The position numbers and the translations under genes were made by a program. Positions 23,471-34,900 of a DNA stretch of 64,000 bases are shown here, piece after piece. This DNA is from Apostichopus japonicus (lineage: Eukaryota > Echinodermata > Holothuroidea > Aspidochirotida > Stichopodidae). Position 1 is the first letter of the stretch, and every line of letters begins with the position of its first letter. The stretch is taken from contig NC_092570.1 of NCBI RefSeq assembly GCF_037975245.1, positions 15,741,001 through 15,805,000 of the forward strand, in the 5' to 3' direction. Under the pieces are notes generated by a model. It did no database searches, had not been told where the DNA came from, and was given only the letters and a program-made list of their open reading frames with translations.

Positions 23471-25225
23471 TTATTCCACAGAACCAGCCATTCGTTTTAT
23501 TTTCCTCGTCAAGGACATCAGCTTATTCTGCAAACTTAACTTATTCACCTCTTCATTTTGTTTGAAGGTTTTATCTATGAAGTCCAATCTCTGTGTTTCT
23601 TTTACAAACTCTACGTTCTTCTCGTGCAACTCCTGACAAAGCTCTTCCAGACAATCCAAGTCATGTTTGACCGCCTCTTTGCTTTGGCGTTCTGCGCTTA
23701 ACGCCTCCTGAAGCTGCGCCTGTTCGAGTTGAAGGCGTATCAGACTCTGATTCAACCCACTCATAGATCGATCGGAAATGAAGGCGCCTTTCTTGTAGTC
23801 TCTGATTCGAGATCGAATCTGACTACCTCGGAGGATGGAGCCATTCTCATCTTCCCGAAGTTTGGCGTTTTCTTCCCGGACGGAAACGACTTTACTCTGA
23901 TACCATCTCTTACGGAAATTCTCGAACGCGTCTGTGAGGGCAGAAAATGCAAATATAAAAAAAATAATAATAAAAAAAAATAAATAATAATAATAAAAAA
24001 ATAATAATAAAAATATATATATATATATATAATTAATTATAAATAATAATAAATCGTAATGAGTTGGAAAATCAAGAACAGTGAAAACATTTCCAGCCTC
24101 TACTGGGATTCGAACTCGGGCCTCCCGCTTTATATGCGGACACCCTAACCACTAGGCTATGGACGCTGATTCGGTACGTCCATAGGTTCGAAACCGGTAA
24201 GGAAGGTCATAATTCCACTGTAGTCGTTTGTCACCTGTATAGAACAATACTAGTTCTATTTTTGGTGGCCTATTTTGCCTTATACTCTAGAGAAAATATA
24301 GTATATATATATATATATTTGATTCAATCACTTTAAAGTCTTTAAAGAGCAGTCCAGATATTTAGAATATTTGAATGGCGAATATCTTGAAATCAATAAT
24401 AGCTATAGAATCGTAGTCAGAACTTAAATATTTCTTTTTTGTTGGACTATGACATAATAATCAAGACATTCTGTTAACATTCTGCTAACATATCAACATA
24501 TAAATAGAATCGTAGTCAGAACTTAAATATTTCTTTTTTGTTGGACTATGACATAATAATCAAGACATTCTGTTAACATTCTGCTAACATATCAACATAT
24601 AAATGCGCTGATGATAACAGTATGCATGTAAGTAGTCAACTTCCATATGACAACAACAATATCTGCCCAAAAGCTAAAACAAAGTTTCTCTCAGAGCTTT
24701 ATATGTATATAATAGTTAGCCAACCAAAAAAAAAAAATCAATAAAGTCGTTTGATGACATTACCTTTATCTTTTAGAAACTCTGCAATCTCTTCCTTCGT
24801 TGGCTTAAAGAGATATCCAGATTTTGCCCGATGATGGAAATCAGCCACGGAAAGCTGTAAGTTTTAAGAGGTGTTATTCATTCAAGTTATATATATATAT
24901 ATTTATATAGGCTGTAATGAAGTCATGAACATCAGCGTATATATCCTCATGAAGGATAAAACTACTGAATCATAAAGCGAAGTTAAAAAAATCGAGAGAT
25001 ATCGCGTCATTACCGCTAACCTGGTATACTAAAAGAACATTTCAATACTGGCTATTAATTCATATGGGATTTTGTGAACCTTCGGTCCCTTACCGTTTGA
25101 CCATTCCATTTGATACTTTGAACACCTATCTGTTTCACCAATTCCACGCCTTCGTCGAGTATTCTTTCTAAGTTATCCAGTTCCGTGTAATCGCAGATTT
25201 GCGGATATTCTATGGCAAGTTCCAT
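23471..25225 (-). CDS. Small coiled-coil protein, 3 exons, 227 aa, function unknown
   Basis: Exons in transcript order: 25225-25094 (ATG, 44 codons), 24854-24764, 23931-23471. Donors GTAAGG and GTAATG and acceptors TTACAG and TCACAG fit, and phases 0 and 1 match. The N-terminal 75 residues look globular, with a YPQICDYTEL start and an FKPTKEEIAEFLKDK helix. From about residue 90 on the protein is highly charged and helical, with long heptad-like Leu/Gln/Glu stretches (LQLEQAQLQEAL, LEELCQELHEKN) and a basic C-terminus (LTRKIKRMAG). There is no signal peptide or membrane segment. I do not recognise the family; it could be a cytoskeletal, ciliary or lineage-specific coiled-coil protein. The gene is isolated between the large transposon and KICS2. 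Intron 2 carries a tRNA-like SINE and a 99-bp tandem duplication. Confidence 0.65.
24050..24170 (-). mobile_element. tRNA-derived SINE copy
   Basis: On the minus strand an A-box-like TAGCCTAGTGGTTAG and a B-box AGTTCGAATCCCAG are spaced as in a tRNA. The tail ATTTTCCAACTCATTACGAT runs into AT-rich sequence. The same unit occurs at 55185-55300. It lies in intron 2 of the coiled-coil gene and is not a functional tRNA, since no matching acceptor stem is visible. Confidence 0.65.
24405..24602. repeat. Exact 99-bp tandem duplication
   Basis: The unit starting ATAGAATCGTAGTCAGAACT occurs twice in direct succession at 24405 and 24504, apparently without mismatch. This implies a very recent duplication inside intron 2 of the coiled-coil gene, or an assembly duplicate. 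Confidence 0.85.
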
Positions 25226-27019
25226 GACGGTTACCTTCGCTGAGGAGATTAGTTTATATTTATCTTTTTCGCCGAGATGTTTATTTGGTCAGAAAAATGT
25301 AGTTTCTTCTATTTCGATATGTGACCTTATAAAATTAATTCTTCAGCAAACTTTCACAGTCCGTCTTCTCATCCGTAAATACTTTCTTTTCAAAATTGTT
25401 TCCGTCATAGAGCGCGCGGGCGTTATTGTAGACTATAGAAGACGCTGCCATAAATAGACGCCACAACGTATCTAGTTTCAGTTAGTGGTAAAGCGTATAC
25501 GTGGCGATGTGCGCATATCATAGAAATTGATAAATACATTCCTAATCAATCTCTATGGCGCATATACATTAGAGGTTTGCCTATTGTTTGCGCTACGCGG
25601 CACTACAGCGTAAAGATATGCATAATGTTCCACTGTGTAGAGTTTAATTCATGGCTACTCTGTATAGACTGGTGTTCTGTGTGCGTATTAGCATGAACCA
25701 TGGAGCTGAAATAAGTCTCTGCGAGTTCGCAACACACAGCACACGTACATGATCACAGATTTGAAAGAATGCAGTCCTGACGCATTATCAGGTTGTACAA
25801 AAACGGGAATGCAGTGCCTGATGGCCCAATTGTTTGCCAAGAATTATTTAATTACAAGTGTACACCATACAAAAAAAAAAAGCGGTGTAAATAGGCTCAT
25901 ACTAACAGTGGGGGAAAAATCAGTTTGAGTATGTGAGCGACGTTGGAATAATCTTGCGTGCTTTGAACAAGCTCGAAATTTATCTGACGCGCGCAAACAC
26001 TCTGTCTAGATCTACTTTGTGACAAATGGAGAATCTCTAAACGCAAAATCAAACGCGTCAATTTCGAATTCTCAATTTTTAATAAAATCATTCAAGATGT
26101 ATCCACTAGCCCGTTTTTCGCATCGAATATTAATTATGTATACGCAGATGTCTTTTCTTGCTCACCCTTAGTATATTCTGCCCATTCTTTCAGTATTAAC
26201 GTATGTCGTAAATCATAGCTCCCAACTCTTGAGAAGGCAAATGCTGGTCCATGCTACGAATCGCCGTCCTGGGGGAGGGGTATAAGGGGAGGTGGTGCCC
26301 CCTCCCCTTTTGATTTTTTTTTAATCCTGGTGATGCCTACATGTAAAATGGTGGCACTTAAAAGGCTTTTGTCACCCAAAATTTTCTGAGAAATTTGCAT
26401 TTTTTTGTGTGTAACATCAATATATTGAATAGTAGGTGATAATTCATTCTTTCCCGTGGCATGAAAATGTTCGCTGCTCGCCCCAATGAAAAGAAATATA
26501 GGCTAATTTGAGGTTCAAATGATGCTGTAAAGGAGGTTTTATACTCTATTATTGTATCTCTTTTCAGGTCAATCAGAATATACATGCAATAGAATCGGTT
26601 CAGAGTCAAACCCAAATGTCAAAAATTGAAACAACATTCCATGACAAATGAGAAACATCATCCATAATTCACTCCCAACCCAGACTTGGTTGTTGTTATC
26701 ATATAAAAACATTAATTCTCGAGTTCTTTTGCCATAAATTATCCATTTATACACTGTAGGATGATATAATTACTTCGTCGAAATTATTCCAGTATGCAGT
26801 ATGTACAGGTGTTGGTAGACTCCGACCATGAGACTCAAGGAGTTAATTGCCACCAGTGTGATCCTTTAATATTAACAATTTCGAAGAAGCAATAAACCTT
26901 GCGCAAGATCGTGATACGTGGCGGAGGTTAATCACTGAGCATGTCGGATAGACGAGACTCAACTTACTACTACTACTAGTGTGATCCTTTTTGTATATAG
27001 TAGCCAGCTGCTAAAAGAC
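25226..27019. other. Intergenic, no gene seen
   Basis: The upstream region of the coiled-coil gene. Reading frames here are short and lack splice-site or family support. A G-rich inverted patch (GGGGAGG...CCTCCCC) is at about 26270-26310. Confidence 0.5.
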
Positions 27020-28245
27020 CATGGGCGGCGATCCTGGGGGGGATGGGGGGGGATATATCCCCCCCATGAAAATGGGTGGAGGGGATGTAATACACCATAT
27101 CCCCCCCACCAAATGCCAGGAATAAGAATATTTTCATGCCTTCATTTATGCATCATCGTGAATGTACGGCTCTTTTTAGCTTCATTTCTCGCCTATACCA
27201 TAAACGCAGTGCGATCTTTTCAAATAAACCGTCTTTATAAAGCAAGAATAGTTGACTGTAGGCTTCATTGGCCCCATAACAACAAAATGTATTATTGCGC
27301 CCACGGTATTGATATAGTACATATATGCACCCTCATAGTATTCATATAGGCCCTATACTGAGTAGGCCTACACACGTACATGTTCCCTCGAACAGCTGAG
27401 AATCTCATGTTACCAGGGTAATGCTTAATTAGGGGCGTCGGAGCGGTTCGCCGCACCACTATTCACGGCGCAAAAAAAAAAGGAGAAAAAAGTAGCACTA
27501 AGAAGAAAAAAAGGCAAAAAATAAAGAACCAAAATGATAACATACATAAAAAAGTGTTTCAGAAGATTAATCGGGTACAAAAACAGACAAGGGAGAATGC
27601 ACAGAAGAAAAGCTCGGGAAGTGCCATTTCCTGCAACCTGGGAGGCATTTTTTCAAATTTTCTCCATTACGCTACGCGCCAACCAATGGTGGCGCGTAGC
27701 GTAGTTTGACCTTCCAAACGTCCCCCACCCCCCCCGATAATTATGGTAGATGGCCACACTCTGATCTTCCGTACCAATCCCAAATAGCTTCCGACGCCCC
27801 TGTTAATACACGTACGTTTCACCTGGATGCCCTAGCAATCGGTACCTAGGAATGTAACTATGTGTAATTGTGTATTGCATGTGTATAGGCCTATAATAGC
27901 CTGCATGAGGCCATTTTCTTCATCGAATAATATAAAGAGCTCTCGAACATTCTAACGTTGCGCCTGAAACAAGATTGACAGGGGCAATTTTCCCAAAATA
28001 ACACCCGAAGTTAAAAAAAAAGTATTTTGGATCCTGATTATGAGATATTTCGGACATGAAATCCCTATTTTAAAGTTGGGTATATGCCGCTTGGAAACCT
28101 CGGCAAGTGCCGTTTCCGGCCATCTAGAGGGTTTGTAAATCCCAAAATTTTCTTGTACGCTTCGCGCCAACCCATGGTGGCGCTACGCTTAGATAGTCAA
28201 CAAGGTCATATCCCCCCCACTCGGAAGTACGGATCGCCGCCCATG
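27020..28245. mobile_element. 1.2-kb hAT-like element with perfect 8-bp target duplication
   Basis: CATGGGCGGCGATCC at the left and GGATCGCCGCCCATG at the right are exact inverted repeats. TAAAAGAC is duplicated at 27012-27019 and 28246-28253. No transposase is encoded, so it is nonautonomous. Two internal copies of the GCGCCAACC-NATGGTGGCGC motif lie at about 27677 and 28158. A further insertion sits inside at 27430-27801. Confidence 0.85.
27430..27801. mobile_element. Probable TTAA-flanked element nested in the hAT-like element
   Basis: Inverted ends TTAGGGGCGTCGGAGC and GCTTCCGACGCCCCTG match at most positions. TTAA lies directly outside both ends (27426-27429 and 27802-27805), as for piggyBac or Kolobok insertions. 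The centre is A-rich and noncoding. Confidence 0.4.
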
Positions 28246-28905
28246 TAAAAGACAGTCTGTTTTGCGTGGGATGAATGCTAAAGTAATGATGGTTGCTAAG
28301 TCAAAATTTGATGCAATTTTTTTCTATGTATACTTGACAATTACAATGCGGGTTTTTTGGACGCTTGCTCGGGTCAGCGGGTTTGGGTGTTAGAATGCGG
28401 GTACAACCCGCGAAATGCGTGTCAGTCGGGAGCTCTATGTAAATGTTGCACTCCCAGTGGTCAAATTTGCATGAAACACATGAACCGTTAACCGTTTATC
28501 GAAAGCCCCGAAAACGAGGATTTTCAAACAAAACTTGTACTAGTTGATAATCCGTCTTTATCCAAATTTTTCAACCGAAAAAAAAGGATGTTCAAACAAC
28601 TTGGATTTTCGGTCGGAAACCAGGTTTTCCCCCTATAAACAGGTTTTTCAATTGATAATCCAAGTTTATCGGCGTGTAGCCTGGAAGTTATCAGTTGAGA
28701 TCGAGGTGTAGCTTTATTTTATTGTTTTAATTGAAAATCCAGGTTTAATCGATCGAGAAACCCGGAATGATGAATTTGGAGTTTTGAATCGAGAAATGTT
28801 CAATTGTGTGGTATTTGGCTTCCCATAAAGCCTGTCCAATACATTACTAAAGCATGTAAGTTAGTGAGAGTTTGGCACCTTGGAAGTTGGAATCGAAGAT
28901 GTCAA

Positions 28906-31900
28906 ATGGCCTCTGCACAAGGGGCCAGCTTGAAGGAAGGAGGCTCAAGCACATGTAAAGCTGAAGAAACATTCATTGAAGATTGCATTAGGCCCTTCAT
29001 TCTTTTCAACTTTGACAGAGTGAAGGAACTATCGGTAGGGTCTGGAGTTTGCCTACTCTCTTGTCGCACAAACCTAGGCTAGCCTAACGTTTAGATTAGG
29101 ATAGGCAAGGCAGGTAGCATTCGCCCATTAAAAGCCCCATTGACTTACACACTAACTCACAAAAGTAATGTGGTCTCTAAGTCTAGATAGAAAATCTAAC
29201 TAGCTAAATGCTACCCATCACTGGATAGCTGACAAGTTGAATATTCTTGTCATCATCAATTTTCCGTATCATGACCTTGTCATTTTTGCTATCAGAGCCT
29301 GAAGTTTTCGTCAATTGTAAACAGACATCTTCACTCAGTAGTAAACCATTTTTGTACGCTGCCCCTGCGAGGCCTGACTGGGTCTAAACTTGCCTCAATT
29401 GAACTTAGTTTTGCACCACATGTACTTCCATTCATGCAAGACACAAAAAACCAGAATCTGATTGATAACATATCCAATTCCAAACAGATGTTCTTCCACT
29501 GCTTTTGGCACTTTTCCTGAAGGAGAACATTCAGGTAGACTCCATAGGAGTAGGCTATGCCACCAGCAATGTCTATAGCTTAGGCTATGGTATTAGTACT
29601 ACAAATTATAGTAGAAGTTATGGGAAAATTTGATCAGAGTTTCATTCTAAATCTTTGCGTATTCGTAATATCATACCATGACAAACAGATAATGTTTCCT
29701 ATATTTCTAGTGCCATTCTGCCATAGTAACAACCGCCATACCTTTCCGCCATAGGCTTTGATTTTTTCCGCCATGGCAGGAAGGATCGAAACCTATGGCG
29801 GAAAGACCTGTACATTTTAGGAATGGATTTTACAATGGTGTACAGGGACAGGGATGTATTGTTGAAACTTTCTTTGAATCGCGTGGAAGGATAGGTACAC
29901 AGTGGAACGCACTCCCACCTGATCTAAAATCAGCACCAAACACCGCCTCCTTCAAGTTAATGCTGGGAAGTCAGCAGCACCATTAGCCAACTTGGAGGAC
30001 TGCACGTCAACAGCCACATCAGTGGCGATTTGTGCAGTATTACACCAAGACCAAGACCAGTCATCATACTGTATGTGACGGTTCACTGGATAGACACAAG
30101 ATTGGGGAATTGATACATACTGTAGTCTTTAATGTACAGGTTGATTGAATAGTTTTAATGTAAGTTAGTAAGAGTTGATACACTGTCTTCAAATATATAA
30201 TAGTTGGTTGAATAAATTAGGCTGATTGTTTATTAAAAAGATCGATTCTGATTGTAGATATAAAAGACCGTTTTGTAGATTTTGCAGGCCTAGATAGAGT
30301 GAAGCGAATTAAATTTTTCTGTGAATTTCTTCGTTCCCAAGCCAATGCTAATCACACATACAACCATGAACCAACCCATCAATCTGTTACATTATATTTC
30401 TAACCTACATACTAACGTTACTCCTACCCACAACAACGTGCTTTTTCTGCCATACAAAAAGTGGATGACACTTTTTCTATGGCAGAAAAAGCACATTCTC
30501 TATTGCATTAGATCGATTCAGATTTTCTTCTGAAAATTGTTATCTGGACCCTGGTAATGGTATGGTAAAAGATTTAGAACAAACTACTGACGTTAGGCTA
30601 CAGTATGTAACCACTAAGAATGACTGAACAGTGCAAAGAAAAAAAATTAGTGGCTTGTTCAGTTTGCCTAGGAATATAAAATTTGGTTGTTTTCCAGCCC
30701 ATAAGGGTATTTCAATCTCTAAAACTGAAATTTTTACCATTAACTTTCTTTTGACATTGAAGTTTGTGTCATTATGTGTAGCCAGTGTATTTGGCCAAAA
30801 GTTCTGTGCATGTGTACCGAAATGGCCATACTAAATCATAGTAATCTAACGGTTATAAAGCTCTTGGGTTATTGGCTACAGTTTTTGGTCTGACTGAATC
30901 ACGTTATATCACCTATTTTCAGTCATTTGATCAAATATTGGCTGATATGTGACTTTGAATTTTGGTTTATCATTACCATCACAAGCAATAATGTGTCAGT
31001 TTCTGGTTTACATGTGACATTGCATATTTGGTTACTTTTTGTAACAGTATTCTTCTGTAATATCATCATTTGATGATATTTCCTCCTACATGTATTGTCT
31101 ATTATATATTAACTATAAATTTACACTTTCCTCTTCCTTTTCAGGACAGGGATAAGATGACCAAAATTTCCAATGCACCCTTATTGATCTCCCTTCTCAA
31201 TGTCATTAACTATCTGGCTATTGCTGAGAAAAGTTACCTTGCTCTTACATTTCTAGAACAGAAATGGTTTGTAAGGAGGGAAGTAAGTCTCTAAGCTAAA
31301 AACAAAATGTTCTTACGACTAAATTATACAGCAGCATCCATCCAGTGGATAAAAAAGTCTATCAGAATTGTCTTCAATTTTGAGGACGTTAAAAAGTATC
31401 TCCCTGTTTACTATATTTAGTCCTCCAGATTATTTACCAAGTAATGACGTACAGTGTTAAAAGTTGACAATTCACAGTGAGCAAAAATGCTTTCAGAATG
31501 GCAATAAACTGCTTATTGAAGAGAGACACTATAAGAGACCATTATTAGACTTTCTCACATATTTTAGAACAATGCTGATGACCATGGATTAATAGTCAGA
31601 TGATCAGATCTGTATGAATGATTGTGTATTGACTATGTGATGACTGTGTAATGACTATGTAATGACTATGGAATGGCTAAGGAATGACTTGATAACTATG
31701 GAATGACTCTGAAATGACTCTTAATGACTCTTGATGACTATGGAATGACCATGGAATGACCATGGAATGACACTTAATGACTATTGAATGACTCTGAAAT
31801 GACTCTTAATGACTATGGAAAGACTCTGTAATGACTATGGAATGACACTTTATGACTATGTAATGACCATGGAATGACTCTTGATGACTATGTAATGACT

Positions 31901-34900
31901 ATGGAATGACTCTTTATTGACTATGGAATGACTCTTATTGACTATGGAATGACTCTGTAATGACTATGGAATGACAATTTATTACTATATAATGACCATG
32001 GAATGACTCTTGATGACTATGTAATGACTATGGAATGACTCTGTAATGACTATGGAATGACTATGGAATGACTCTTTATTGACTATGGAATGACTCTTTA
32101 TTGACTATGTAATGACTATGGAATGACTCTTAATGACTATGGAATGACTATGGAATGACTCTGAAATGACTCTTAATGGCTATGGAATGACTATGGAATG
32201 ACTCTTCATGACTATGGAATGACCATGGAATGACTATGGAATGACTCTTAATGACTATGGAGCTACTATGGAATGACTCTTAATGACTATGGAATGACTA
32301 TGGAATGACTCTTAATGGCTATGGAATGACTATGGAATGACTCTTAATGACTATGTAATGACTATGGAATGACTCTTAATGACTATGGAATGACTATGGA
32401 ATGACTCTTAATGACTATGGAATGACTCTAATGACTATGGAATGACTATGGAATGACTCTGAAATGACTCTTATAATGGCTATGGAATGACTATGGAATG
32501 ACTCTTAATGACTATGGAATGACCATGGAATGACTATGGAATGACTCTTAATGACTATGGAATGACTTTGGAATGACACTTAATGACTATGGAATGACCA
32601 TGAAATGACTCTTAATGACTATGGAATGACTCTTAATGACTATGAAATGACCATGGACTGACTCTGTAATGACTCTTAATGACCATGAAATGACTCTTAA
32701 TGACTATGGAATGACTCTTAATGACTATGGAATGACAATGAATGACTATGGAATGACTCTGTAGTGACTCTTAATGACTATGGAATGACTCTGACTCTTA
32801 ATAACTCTTAATGACTATATAATGACTATGGAATGACTATGGAATGACCATGGAATGACTATGGAATGACAATGGAATGACTATGGAATATTAAAGGTGA
32901 CACATGACACAATGTTCTACATCTGTGATAAGTCAATGCCTGGTCAACTCACTACCTTGAATCAGCATGATATAACAATTCACTGTCTGCTGCCAATGGT
33001 ACTTTCATGATATCATTTACTCACTGAAACCACACAGTGCCATAAATTTGTATTCTACTGTATTGCATATAAACATTATTGCATGATGTAAATGTGACCA
33101 TGTTTTTTGTTTTTGAAAAAAAATTAAGTTGTTGATTCGATTAACTTAAAAACTACAGTATGGTACCTTCCTATCCTTCACTGTGTGATGAAAAGTATTG
33201 TTAAATATTGACTTATGTTTTGACAAAATGGTACAGTCTGTAAAAAATTTGGAGGGAAAGGAAGTATAAGAATATATCTTTAAAAGGCATCTTTTAAATC
33301 TTTCTTTCATGGGTGTTCTTCTTTCGCTTGCAGTCAGGGAAGGGAATCTATACACAAGCAAGCTCAGAGCTGCAGAAGATAGAACAAAGGAGTAAGCCTC
33401 ATCTTCTCCAAGCACCGAGACAGGACGGCCTGGAATATTTGGTCTCACACATAGCAGAACAACTGGCTCAGTTTGTCAAAGCTCGACAAGAAATGATGGA
33501 TTTGTATCCTTAACGTAAAGATAACAGGAGAAATGTATATGTATATTGTTTGGGGGCTGACTGACAAAAGTAGGACAAACTTAGGCATGTGTGTGATGAA
33601 AGAGGGGAGGGGGTGGGGGGGGGGGTGCTGGGCAGTTTGGGGGTTGGGGAGGGAGTTTACAAGGGTAATAACATTGTTTGAATACATCTGAAAGAATTGA
33701 TCCGAGGGCAAATGATCCACTATAGACAATGCCAACCAAGAAATGTGCACAGTATAGATGCTACAAATTTTTGACAAATGGTGGGAGTTAGGGGTGGGGG
33801 TGGTCTTGGAAGGGTTTGCCCGATGGAAGCATTTTGATTTAGTGTGGATTTATTTAATAGAGAAGTTGTAGTTACACCTGCAGCCCTTCATTTCAGTTTA
33901 ATAATTATTTAACAGTTCCGTTTTGTAACCGACATTCTGGCAGTTACTGGACAACTTTGTTTTTATGAATAATTACAGTTCGTGGTTCCTAAATTCCTAC
34001 TAAATATTGTGTTATTTTACCTCTTATGGTCTTTGCTTGTATTAAATTTATGATGGTCATTTAAATCTTGTTTTGGATGTTTTGGACTACACTCCCTGCA
34101 TTTTGATGTCACACATATCATTAAATGTTTATTTCTTAAATTTAGTTGTTTGTCTCTGTCAAATGATGAATTTCAGTCTATCATTTTCTTGATCGATAAC
34201 AAAAAATATTGCAACAGTTACATGAAGCTGTGTAATCCGAAAGTCGAGACGGATTACTCCGAAATGTCAACAATACTGGACACCATATGCGAAAGGTTAG
34301 ATAACATTTAACCAGCGCTATGTCTGAAAGGATAAACTTAAATGGTGGCATTAGGGAAGCAATGAAACCTAGCATCTGGAAGGTAGTGGGTTTGATCCCT
34401 GGCCAAGGTTAAGGTGGGGTTTCATCCCAGGAGAAATCCATGGTCTTCCCCTATCTGAAACCATCTTCCACATTGGACAAAAAAAACCCCCAAAAGACTT
34501 ACAAGCCTCTCTGGTTGTTTCATGCCCAGATAAGATACTGCTGGTATCAGCAATAAACAGTTAAGTACTATTTTATGGTCATTTTGATTCATTTTTCCAT
34601 ATAAAGATGGTTTAAAGCAGGTGATTTATTTGTATTGAAAGCCCGAACATGTTCATGATGAATATGCATGAGTTCTTAAATATGTCATGAATTTCTTGCA
34701 TCAGTGTTGCACTGTCAAGATGTTTAAGCCCTTGCAGAGAGTATGTCACCAGGTTGTTAACGAGCATAGTTGAGAGAGTATGCCTACAACATTGTCATAG
34801 CAGGTGTTACAAAATAGATCAGCAGATATGCTAGAAATTCAAAATACGGTCACCTGTAGTCAAACTATCACCTAGTTTCAAGCTAGAGGTTGTCACAGGA

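Noticed and set aside
31595-32890. CRISPR-like regularly spaced repeats
   Set aside because: The unit length varies between 10 and 12 bp and there are no unique spacers. It is a minisatellite in an animal intron.
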